A program made the position numbers and the translations under genes. Of a stretch of DNA of 64,000 nucleotides, positions 36,981 to 48,051 are shown piece after piece. How positions within the stretch are numbered: the first letter of the stretch is position 1; every line of letters begins with the position of its first letter. The stretch is from Otis tarda (Eukaryota; Chordata; Aves; Otidiformes; Otididae), in the NCBI GenBank assembly GCA_026413225.1, contig CM048591.1, forward strand, positions 73,868,052 through 73,932,051, read 5' to 3'. The notes under the pieces are model-generated. The model was not told the DNA's origin, made no database searches, and saw only the letters and a program-made list of their open reading frames with translations.

Positions 36981-38423
36981 GTGTACTGATGAAAGTAAAT
37001 TACTTGGGCTTGGCTTCTCTTTTAGAAGATCTTCAACCTGGTAGTGTCACTTACAATGATGCAAAAGTTATATTTATGTCTTTGTCCTTTAACAGACAGA
37101 CCTACCTCCCCCCTATAATGTTTTCTAACAAGAGCATCAGGAGTACAGCTGGTGAATGAGCTAAATAGCACTTAATTCCTCCCAAAAATTAAACATGTAG
37201 ATTAATTTTACTGATGAACATTGAAAACTAATAATAGTTTGTATTATTCAAGATGTTCTGATAGCATTGAATCTCTTCATACAGGTTTTGGCCACTTACA
37301 CATAAAAGATTTTAAAATTTAAATAAATTACATTTAAATAAATTAAATTTAAATAAATTCAGTTTAGTTTTACTTACAATATAGGTTTTTCTCCAAGATA
37401 AATAAAATATTTTTAGTTACAAACGTTTAAACCAAATATTTTGGAAAGCTGGGTAAAAATTTTGTCCTCAAACTTGCCGTTTTCCTGTTACGTATTTGTT
37501 TTCAATGAACTCTCATTTTCTGATGAAAAAAGCAGCATCTCAAAAATTTTCCAGCTTGTTCCCTTCCTGATCAACCTGCCTCACAAATACATGCAAGATG
37601 TATGTTTTTTGAAGCCATCCTTTAGTCACCTGGAACTCCAAATTCCGCTTCCTGCAGTCAGTAGCCATCTAGCTATTGCATCCTTATCATGACACCTCTG
37701 CCCTGGAGATATGATATCATCCCATCCCATATCACTTCATAATCTGCTGCTTGTCATACCTGGACCATTTTCATGGGCCTCTTTTGTAAAGGTGCTGGTT
37801 TTCCTACCCACCCTCCAACAGTATTCTGGCTTGCCTCTAGACTGCTTTTCCTTGCACAGCTGGTATAGCTCACAAAATCAAGAAAAGCCATAGCTTGCTT
37901 TCATAGCTTCCTATGGAAGGAATCAAGTGAAATCTCAGCTACTTTCCCATGTCCACATGCTGCTACCCATGGCTTTCTTGTCTCTTACACAGCCTTCTGC
38001 AGGCCTCTCAGCTGTCCCCTTTGGCAACGTCATGACCAAGCTCATTTGAGGATTTACTCACTAGATGTTGCATGCCAGGAATTTTCATGGATATGAGTCA
38101 CCAGAAAACTATGCAGTTACTGGGTTAGTGGCTTGTCAGAAGTAAGCATATGGCCCGGGACAGAAGGAGAAGACTTGAAGCACATCCAGGTCTTTAGATT
38201 TAGATTTCAGATTGGTAATCATGCCGGTTCTCATCTTGGATAAAATAATTTATCTGTTCCTTGTAATCAATCACAGTTGTTTCTTCTTTTTATGTAATTT
38301 CTCTGTTCTGAATCTGCTAGAGGACACAGACAATTGCACTGGAGCACATGACATGTTACATGTTGCCAGTCAATAACTGCCCCATCAGTGCTGGAAAAGT
38401 AATGGGTTTGTTGACTCAGTGCC
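36981..38423. other. Short interval between two CR1 copies
   Basis: AT-rich sequence with a 15-bp tandem repeat at 37315-37359 and no assignable exon. Open frames 37441-37692 and 37711-37893 show no domain. Confidence 0.55.
37315..37359 (+). repeat. Three 15-bp AT-rich tandem units
   Basis: Three units of the form AAATTTAAATAAATT (middle one slightly changed) with an exact 15-bp period. Confidence 0.9.
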
Positions 38424-38545
38424 ATCATAGAATGGTTTGAGTTAGAGGCGCCTTCAAAGGCCATCCAGTCTAACCCCTCTGCAAGGAGCAGGGACATCTC
38501 CAACTGGATCAGGTTGCTCAGAGCCCCGTCCAGCCTGGCCTTGAA
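38424..38545 (-). mobile_element. CR1 LINE, short 3' fragment
   Basis: The plus strand starts ATCATAGAATGG and carries the GGTTTGAGTTAGAGG, CTGCAAGGAGCAGGGACATC and GCTCAGAGCCCCGTCC blocks of the CR1 3' end, sense on minus. It breaks off at CCTGGCCTTGAA, where a local tandem duplication begins. It is more diverged in its first 40 bp than the other minus-sense copies. Confidence 0.9.
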
Positions 38546-38579
38546 GGCCATTGAAAAGGCCTTGAAAGCCATTGAAAAG
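38537..38579 (+). repeat. 21-bp tandem duplication at the CR1 edge
   Basis: GGCCTTGAAGGCCATTGAAAA is followed directly by a copy differing at one position (GGCCTTGAAAGCC...). The first bases belong to the CR1 end, so the duplication formed after, or during, insertion. Confidence 0.9.
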
Positions 38580-39321
38580 CGAGTCGCATCAAGAACATGT
38601 CTGTCTCTGGCTAGCATTTAGTTGTCAGTGGAGATGTAGCGAGATGTGGTAGGAGAAGCAGAACAGTCTCATTATACAGTGAAGAAGTTACATGACAGCC
38701 TGAAAGTATTAATGAGAAAGCATAGAATAACAGAAGTAATTTTATAGGGAGTCTCAGCATCTACAGAAAGTTGTTTGCTAACAGATGTTGATAGAGCTAT
38801 TTAAGGGATGTCAGCAACCTATTTCTGCCTCTCTAAGCTTTTTACAAATAGAGTTGTCTGACTGTCCTGGCTGAGAACAAGGAGTTTCCAGAATATTTGC
38901 TACAAGACAGATTCAGCTGCTAAAGATGAGGTTTTGCCATTATGGTACTCTCAAGTAAGAGAGGCCAGAGGATCAGCAAGTCTTTCAGATCTTCCTCTCC
39001 ACATAGCAGTTTTGAAGGCAACCTGTGGACAATCTATGCAAGTGAACCTAATGGCCTCCAGACACCCCAAGGTCACCTGTACATACCAGACAGACTCAAG
39101 GAAAGCAGCACTTGGCTGGGTTTGGGGCTGCGCTGACAATTTTGCTGTCTGCGCGGGTAGCTGGTCCAGCCCTGAAAGTAGCCTTGGAGTACTCTTGAGG
39201 AGACAGCCCATACATATTCACCAGGTCCAAATCAGTATTTGTGCTGCTCCTTCACAGCCTGGGAGCTGATTTTGGTAGTTAGGACTCAGAAAGAATAGGT
39301 TGGGAAGTCCTGGTGACATAA

Positions 39322-39350
39322 GGAATCCTTGAGAATCCTTGAGAATCCTT
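39322..39350 (+). repeat. Three copies of GAATCCTT, 10-bp period
   Basis: GAATCCTTGA is repeated twice and followed by a third GAATCCTT. A small slippage repeat. Confidence 0.85.
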
Positions 39351-39816
39351 ATGAAACACCTAATGTCACCTGTCTGTGCTGCCTTGACTCTTTACATGAG
39401 AAGTGGCTTCAGGTACGTGGGAGCACCTCCAGAATGGCAGACACATGCCATGGTGTTCTTTGGTTTGAACAATGAATCTTTTGGAGCAGAATCTATCACA
39501 TCTGTGTTTGTGTGTGTGCATATATAGATAGATATTTATAGAATATGTACTTATTTTTAAACAGCAGATGGTCAGAGAGGCAATATTTCCAGTGCTCCTG
39601 GATTTAAGGAGATAATTTTCACTTCAGCTAAGTCAGAAATCTCCAAAAGTCATTAAATACAGAGAATACACTTCTGAAAATTCCAGCATGTGCAAAATTT
39701 CCTCCTTGATTTCTTCCCAGAGCAGTTACTAATCAGATGAGAGGAATTGAAATTAGTATAAAGCATATTCAGATTTGAGTCCTTGCCATCATTTATTAAT
39801 GGCTGGTCCTTATGGC

Positions 39817-39830
39817 AAAAAAAAAAAAAA
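39817..39830 (+). repeat. A-homopolymer (14 A)
   Basis: An uninterrupted run of 14 A in otherwise mixed sequence. Confidence 0.85.
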
Positions 39831-40478
39831 CCAGCAGAGGTAATATAAGGCAGCAAAGACAGTACAATTTTAAGGGAAATTAAAATGGGAGGCCCAGTGG
39901 AACAGATATCTGTTTTTCCCTGCCACTGGAATGACAGCATTTTTGTCTTCTCATCAGAGAAAACTTTTTAAAGGGAGAAAATGAAATTATCACGGTACTA
40001 AGGACTGAAGGAACCGTATGAGAGAAAATTCATAACTTAGATTAAATGATGATCCACATGCAGACTTCCTGCCACGAGTGATATTTGCATCTGTATAAGC
40101 AAATAGATATGCTGGTATGTAAACTAGGATTCAGTAAGTACAAAAGTGGTAAGACAGGTCTAAAAATGCAGCAGAAAAATGCATATTACTATCTTTTGTA
40201 GAAATACGTGGAAGCCCCCGTTGGTTCTCCCAGGGTCTATGCAGACATTGTAGGAAGGAATCCCAGCCTACAGAAGATATAAACAGTCAAAAAGGGAGGG
40301 CAGAGAAAATGTGCAGGGAGTTACTGATAAAGCACAAATAAAACTCGGCTCTTCTGCCGTCTGTAGAGAGCCACATCACTCTGCACTGCTTTGACTTCGC
40401 AATCAGTTGCAGGAGCACATCTGAACACCAGCGTACAGCAGTAGAGTTTATTCAAAGCAGAGAGGAACCTAGAGCCTC

Positions 40479-40500
40479 TCAAAGAGGCCTCTCAAAGATC
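40479..40500 (+). repeat. CCTCTCAAAGA duplicated in tandem
   Basis: CCTCTCAAAGAGG is followed at once by CCTCTCAAAGATC, a short direct repeat. Confidence 0.75.
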
Positions 40501-43500
40501 CAACTACATGCAATCATTCTGATCAGGAATAAAACCACAATCAAGCTGTAATTAAAATAGGATGTGGTCAGAGCAAACCACCTCACCGATGTGGGACCTG
40601 TGACAGGCAGAAGAGCATCCAGTTGGCAGTGATGCGTGAGGGGTACCTGAGGAACAGGTGGGCTGCTCAGAGTATGCAGTAGGGGCCAAGGGAGGCTTTT
40701 CTTAAGTCATGTGCTGCTGAGGGACTGAAACGCAGAAAGATGTTCCCCAATAGCCAGCAATTCTGCTCTATATGTTTGAATGGAAAGAGCTATGGTTGGC
40801 AGCCCTACTCTGATGGACTGCCTTAATTTTAGTCATTTGTCACAGAGAAGCCTTATTCCCTACTCCCATCCCTTAAGGACTGCCCCCTCCAGCTGACTGC
40901 TCTAGCTGGGGACCCTGTGTGTGAACGTGAACATGTTATACTCTGAGTTCCTTTGCATCCAGTTGAGCCTGGGTCTCTGCATGCCCAGACTGAAGTCCTC
41001 CAGTTGGAGATGTTGACTGGAAGGTTTCGTTTCATATCTTAACAGACAGCTCTACCAAGCCTATAATCTAGCTAATAGACTAGTAATCAAAATTTCAGAG
41101 ACATCAATGGACTTTAGCTGTAGATTGAAGTACTACGGTAGGAGAGAACAAGCATCTACTTCATCTAAGAAAGATCTAAATAAGAACTGAAAGAAAATAA
41201 CTTTTTCATTAATGAAAAGTGGACTGGGTTATGCCTCAAAGGCAGGACCACATTCAGGAGGTGGCTCTGCCCATAAGGAGGCCAGGAAAGGAGCAAGCAA
41301 AAACCCGTAACGCTCTTACCACCCCACATTGCTGCCCAATCCCAGTTGCTCTTGAAGAGGGACCAGTCTCCAGCTATGCCATGTGAGGGAAAAGTGCCAA
41401 ATAAATTTATTTTAGCCTGGCTGTAAGCTCAGCATGTTTCCCTCAAGTTTGCTTTCTTGGGCTAAATTTCAACACGCTTTTGGTGAATGAACATCTTGGC
41501 CCTAGCTTTCAGCCTGTTATGTTGGAATAATTTTCCCCACTGCAGAGTTCTGTGCTGCCTTCTCCTCCTTCCACGCTGTTGTGGAGGTGCTAGGTTGTGG
41601 AACTTAATGCTCCTTGTCCCACAGTACATGCTAAGCTCAAACCTCTGTTCTGGTGGTGGTGCAGACGCCCTTGCGTTGTAGCAGCCCATTGTGGCATACC
41701 CTAACTACTCTGTGCTCAGTGTACTGCAGAGAGACTTCCAGTTTTCAGGGGTGCTGAACCAAAATGTTCTCCTGCAGAGCTTCTTCTATCAATGTCCTGC
41801 AGGTGGGAAGTCAAACTGGTTTAAAGTTCACTTGCACCCCAAGGAACATCTTTGTGTAATGCTGTGAACACAACTAGGGTGTTACATCCATGCATGCGTT
41901 CATCAGGGCTGAAACCCATGGGAGATGCAAAGGTGAAGGAGATGAGAAACAAATGTTGTTGCGTTACCACCCAGAGAAAGGTTCATGATCTCCTCTTGGA
42001 AGAGTACGATTTTCATCATGTGTGCTGTTACCCTCTGCATAGTACCTTTTGCATTCTTTTTTCTTAGATTTGTCTGTTGTAATGTTTTTCAGAAACTGTG
42101 ACAACTTAGTTTATTCTCTGTTTCTATGCGATTGCTGTCTGTTGTAATATGTTTCTATGATAACGACATGTCACTGCTCGGTGTTTGGCACTGCCAAAAT
42201 CCCTTAAAATCTATTAGCTGCAGGAGCAAATCCCAAAACACAGCATTTGCATTCTCAGCAGGTCAGAACTTATTTTAATTTTCTTTTTATAGAATTGTGT
42301 AAAGTACAGTTTACAATTCAGTACCTTGTAATCCTTTTTTGTATTTCTTCAATGCTTTTTAAAGGGACTTCCTGACTAAAGGAAAAATAATAATATGACA
42401 ATTGCAGCTGTCATTTGATTTTGGTGTCTTAAGACAGCATTGAATGTTGCAAAGTATAAAAATAGCCACTTCACAGCCAGGAATGTGATTTTTCTAAAGG
42501 GTGCAAATATCCTCCTCGTTTGAGAGTAGTGTTTGAATATCCAATGATAGACTGGAGTGGGCAGATAAAACAGCCCAGTTCTGTAAAGCTTTTGGTTTTA
42601 GGAGAAAATGCATCATTTGGATGGTGCAGCTCTGGCCCTTACATTTAGTTTTAAGTAATTAAATTCCTTGCAATAAATCAGCTATTTCCTTCTATTAGTA
42701 TTTTTAACCTCTGCCTGCAATATGTATCAGAAAGATGTTAAAACATCTAAACATATCTAAGTATTTCTCATATTTTTTGTTAATTAAAGCAATTTAAAAT
42801 GCTCTATACAAGACAAAGCTATAACACATGAACACATATTACAGTACACACAGTGAGGCAGGTAAATGTTTCTTTTAGACCATATTTCCTAGTGCTTTTG
42901 CTTGTAAGTGTCACAGCCATTTAGGCTGTATTTACAGAGCACATGGAGAGCAAGACCATCAAATTTGCCAGGAGGAATTTGACCAGGCTTATATTTTTGC
43001 TGCATTTCTGCAAGTTAGAAATGGTGTCCTGGCTTTGATTTTTATTTCCAGTTGTTTGTCAGTTTGTGAAGAAACGTCCGTGTTACCTGTGTATTGCAGG
43101 AAACCTGCACTCCAGCTGGTCATTAAACATTCTAAATTGCAGCACTTTCATTTTTAAAAATGTGATACTACTATTTCAGTAACTGTGCATTTTCTTTTTC
43201 CTTTACTTGTGTAGATCAAAAAGTACTGGCTGCTACTAAAACTTTTACTTTCTTTGCTTTGTTTTCCATAGTGACTGATTTTTACCAAGAAATTGTGAAA
43301 TCATTTACAGCAGTTATCTACCAAAAGATCCTAAGCTTTATTATTTGTGTTGCTTCTATTTTTTTTCATACCTTCTATTCCACAAAGAGATTCCAGATGC
43401 ATTTATTTTCAGGCAGTTAATTATCCCCAGAGATCAGATGTTTGGCTGATTCATAGAGAAATTTACAGCCTTCCTCACCGTCGTGGTTTTTCGAGTAGGA

Positions 43501-43625
43501 GCTAGCGTCCAGATTTCACCTTCTTTCCTCTTATGATCTGATTCTCATTATGAGTAAGGGCTTGATCTCACTTCATTCTTATATGACTGCAAGATTTTCA
43601 CTGTAGGTAAGGCTGGGGTTTATTT

Positions 43626-43647
43626 TATATATATATATATATATATA
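43626..43647. repeat. TA dinucleotide microsatellite
   Basis: A pure TA run, with further TATATG/TATATA patches to about 43680. Such runs are length-variable. Confidence 0.9.
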
Positions 43648-44820
43648 AATTCATATATGTGTATATAGACTATATATATACAGAGATAAATTTCTATAAA
43701 AATATGTTGTTGAATTTAGTTCTCTGTAGAATTTTTTAAAGTTAGTTTACTTTTTCTTTTAAGGTGGGATGGTACAAGAGTATTGTGATCATTATAAGTA
43801 ACAGTGATAATCTTTTTTCAGATAATTCATTTTAGCAAAAGGCATTGTGATCCTGTTCATAGTAACACTTGAAAGTGTATAGCTGAAAAGATAGAATTTT
43901 ATAGCCATTACCTAAGAAACTGCAATTTTTTTACTGTTTAATTTTTTTCAACTTTTTCATATTCTTTTGAAATATTGCCCAAAGTGGATATTATACTGTT
44001 GTTAGAAAAGTAAGCAAGCACTATGTCCTTTTCAAAGGAAACCTACAGCAAAATGGCTTGTGAGAAGATCACTGCCTGCATTGAAGGATTTTAGGATGTA
44101 GTTTCAAAGTGATAATCTGCAAAGGAGCATTTGATCATCTGAAAAAATATAGTGCTTTGTTCTCAACTTGTGCAACACCAGCAGTCATGCAGAAAAGCAA
44201 CAAGAAGACTCTGGAGGACATAGTGAGCTTCACAGTAGGGCACATTCATTCCATCCCACATGGAAAAAATGGGATTACCTCCCTAAACCTCAGCAGGGTA
44301 ATCCCTAAACATCATTGCTCTAATACCTTGCTGTTTTAACTGAGTTTTTGTCTTACTTCTTGTCATTCAGAGGCTTCTGCCCTACTTATCAGTGATTTTA
44401 AATTATTTGTATTAGGCATATGCAGAATTCCCTACAGTACTGTGTATGTCTGCAATCGTTTTGCAGAAGGTTTGTTGTTTGGGGTTTTTTTTAAAAAAAA
44501 AAATGCAAGATACTTTTCAGACTTCAGCAGAACCATAAGTTAATTCAAGGCATATTATTGTTGATAAGTGATATGGAGCATACTTGGAACATCTCAGTCT
44601 TCTGTAGGCGGCATAAACAGCTTTTGGTCTGGTGATTTTCATATTCAGAACCTCTCACTTTAAATAAGGGGTGGAGTACTTTGTGGTAGCTTTGCATCTG
44701 TTGTAACAAGAAAAAGAAAGACACATTAGCTCTCTCTTTGACACCCAAGATCAGCCATTTAAATGCTATTGGTGTTTCTTTCTTCATCCAATGCATTTTT
44801 TCTTATACTTTTCCAAGCAC

Positions 44821-44838
44821 AAAAAAAAAAAAAAAAAA
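44821..44838 (+). repeat. A-homopolymer (18 A)
   Basis: An uninterrupted run of 18 A with no recognisable retrocopy beside it. Confidence 0.85.
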
Positions 44839-47673
44839 GTAAATGAAAAACAAATGTGTGTCCAGTTCCCGAGGAGTCTCAGGGTTTCTTCTTTGGAGAG
44901 GTAGCTTAAATTAAGCAAATCAAAATGAGTTTTACAAGCTCATTCTGGATATAAAAATGGTTGTGATTCTCAGACGATTATGTTTGCTCACTATTCAAAC
45001 CAGCAACCGGCAAACCTCTGTGAGTTCTCTGCTGCCACTAAGGTTTGGTCCAGCTCTGAATTTGGTGAATGATCATCTGATGCCTCTCCAAATTACGTAA
45101 TCATCCTTGCTTCCTGCATCAAAATCCTGCATCCCACCCGTTTCTCTCCCTTCGACTCTGCTCCCTCTCACCCAAGCCATGAGTCACAGATCTTCTGTGT
45201 CATGCTGTCCCTCCCTGCAAGCATCGTCTCTTCAGAAGGGGTGAAAGCAAATCTCTGTTCACTAGCCACATTGTGGTTAGAACCACAATTTCTTGTCCCT
45301 CTGGAATTTAAGACTAGAATAATCTTCCCTCTGTTGTCTATGGAGACCTTGCTTTCAGCATGAGAAGGCTTTAGCCAGGAAAATTGTGACAATCATGACA
45401 ATTGTGCTTTTATGGACTTTGTCTGAAACAATATGTTTTCCAAGCATACCAGAATTTCATCACAGATATTCAGAAAGGAGTCAGAAAGCTGGATGTCAGA
45501 ACGTTGCTCTTCTTACTTTTACATAAATATTTTTCCTCCAGTAGAGGTTTTTTCACACTCAGAAAAATTAAATCTGTATAGTATGATGGGAGTTTTTATT
45601 TTATACTTTTTGCTTACTCCGTGGGGAGATGAGCTTCCCTTGGCAATATTTCTGATATCTTTTATTCTGTGTCACTAATGAAAAATTTAGGTATCTACTG
45701 ATGGCATCAGTAAAAAAAAAAAAAACAAAAACTTTTTCCAATCTAAAATGGAAACAATTGGACATCTGTGGATTTGTACAACCAGATGAGAAAGCCAAAT
45801 ATTAAATTAATGTATTAACAATGTTTATAGTTTTATTACCCTGTAATTATATCATACCTCCTGATTGTTTTTCTTTTCATCCCAGTCTATAAAATGTAGC
45901 TGCCTGAACCTGTTTTGAATGTCTACATTTCTAGTGTTAGACCTAGTGATGTTTTGCCAGGTTCAGTGGAAGAAAAGGCAGTCGTAGGGATGGAATTGTT
46001 ACTCTGGAGAGGGCTGATGCCTGCCAGCCCATCAAAAGGTGAACTAGAGATAGCTGGAGACTTGGTTTGGGCCAATAGCTGGTTTTGGCATCCTTTCTGC
46101 TAGGCCGAAGGAAGGAACAATTAAATGCAGCCTTAAGTAACGGTGGCTGGAAAGTTACAGCCTGTGTAGTTTCAGGATTTAACTGGTACTAGTTGCAAAA
46201 ACACAGAGAGGAAGGAATTGTTTGTCAACTAAGCCAGAAAAGGAAGCAATTCTGAGGATGATCCTCTCAAATGCAGAGCACTCTCAGCTCACTGTTGACT
46301 GAAAATTACAGCTGCTGTTCATTTCTGTTTGATTCCAGGAAAAGCAACTCTGTATATATCTATATTTTTATTAAATAAATACTAAGAAAACTTAAAATTA
46401 TTCATAATATCAGCTTGACTTCCTAATTGAAGCAACTCCACAAAAGCCAGCATATTTGCTAATCACTGAGCCCCAAGATGAAATATCATCGTTATTTGAT
46501 CACAGAAAGAGAATTTTTCTGATAGTTTGATGGCTTGCCATGACTGGGCTTGGTTTTGTTCATGCTTGTGGTGCAATGGCTATTTCGTCCTAAAACTCTA
46601 CTTTCATGCCATGGAAGATCTTTTATTTTCGTTATTGATTATTTATTAATTGCAAATGCTAATGTGCATTTTATTTTTATTTTATGACTGAATTTAAATG
46701 TCAATAAATATTAAAATAGAGGCTATGCACTGATTACGTAGAACTGCTTTAATTAATAGTCTGAGTTCCTTCTGTTAATTTTGAACAGTAGCTTCTGAAT
46801 GTCCCAAAGCGTTTCATGGAAACAATCCCATTATCCACATAAATTCATAGAAACAAGGCAGCATTTTGCCATTGCTGCATCTGTCTATGAGGTGGAAAAT
46901 TGGAAGGTTTGGGCACCAAAACAATTATGTGGTAATTTTTAGGAGGAGTACAAAATAATGTTTTCAGTTGACAATAAATGCAGGAAAGTTGGGCCAATGA
47001 AATAACAGATAGACACTTCCTCTTTGGAAGAAAAACTGCAAGGCTTTTAATGACTACTTGTAAGCAAGATTTTGCTTTTATATTCCATCTGATAATCTCT
47101 GAAGTTTTTATGGGTAAGTCTTGTAACTCCTGCTACGCAGTTTATCGCAAATGTGCAAAGCATGGTCCCACCACACACACCTACTTTCAGTGAGGACAAC
47201 TGCCTCCAAGTGGGCAGTTAAATAGAGCTGGAAGAGAAATATCTCAGTTCTGGTTGAAGTGGTATGACAATTGTGCAGGTGGAGGCTACCTAGCTTTCTG
47301 GATTCAATGTCATATTAGAAATCCAGTAGTGAGAACTACAGAAAGACATATAAACAGATAAAATTCCTCTTTCTCAGCTTCTGCTAACTTTAGATGTTTT
47401 CCACACCATGGTAACCAGTAAAGTTTTTCTACTAGTGCTCCTGAAAGCACTTCATCAGCATTGAATTCCATTTTAAGGGAGCCTATGATGAATTCAGTGG
47501 AAGAGCTTGACTCTTTGGAGAATTGGATAGCGTTTCAGTTAATACTGGAGAAGGGCAGCTGTATGATACATTCCCGTAAGCCTGAATTGCTTATACTTAG
47601 CTATAGGAGCACTGGCCCAAGCTGTCTGTCCATTTAAGCTTCTTGTAGATCAGAGAGCTCATCCCCACCATGT

Positions 47674-48051
47674 TAGAATCATAGAATGGTTTGGGTTGGA
47701 AGGGACCTTTAAAGGCCATCCAGTCCAACCCCCCTGCAAGGAGGAGGGACATCTCCAACCAGATCAGGTTGCTCAGAGCCTCGTCCAACCTGGCCTTGGA
47801 TGTTTCCAGGGATGGGATCCACCACCTCTCTGAGCAACCTGTGCCAGTTTTTCACCACCTTCATTGTGAAAAACATCTTCCTTATGTCCAGTCTGAATCT
47901 GCTTCCTTCCAGTTTCAAACTATTATCTCTCATCCTATCACAACAGGCCCTGCTAAAGAGTTTCTCCCCATCTTTCTTGTAGGCCCCCTTAAGGTACTGG
48001 AAGGCTGCTATAATGTCTCCCAGGAGCCTTCACTTCTCCAGGCGACAGAAC
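47674..48051 (-). mobile_element. CR1 LINE, 5'-truncated 3' end
   Basis: The plus strand starts TAGAATCATAGAATGG and follows the CR1 3' untranslated region closely (GGTTTGGGTTGGAAGGGACC, CAGTCCAACCCCCCTGCAAGG, the CTCTCATCCTATCACAACAGG block, GGTACTGGAAGGCTGCTATAA). It reaches the last ORF2 codons (CTTCTCCAGGCG...) before breaking off at about 48050. Sense is on minus. Open frames overlapping it (47691-48107 plus, 47709-47933 minus) are only CR1 noise. Confidence 0.95.

Larger units (their letters stand above)
38580..47673. other. Non-genic stretch of about 9 kb
   Basis: No exon can be assigned. Contains a 10-bp triple repeat (39322-39350), A-tracts (39817-39830, 44821-44838), a near-palindrome (41200-41220), a TA microsatellite (43626-43647) and a motif-dense AT-rich block (about 46440-46780). 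A moderately GC-richer patch at about 38950-39280 has overlapping open frames on both strands but no recognisable protein. Confidence 0.55.

Noticed and set aside
38862..38885. CTGTCCTGGCTGAGAAC, resembling the ERV LTR start
   Set aside because: Similarity lasts only about a dozen bases and lacks the AGAGTTAATTTTC block present at 25285.
43621..43680. TA-rich run as an origin or matrix-attachment signal
   Set aside because: It is adequately explained as a simple microsatellite; no further evidence supports a special function.
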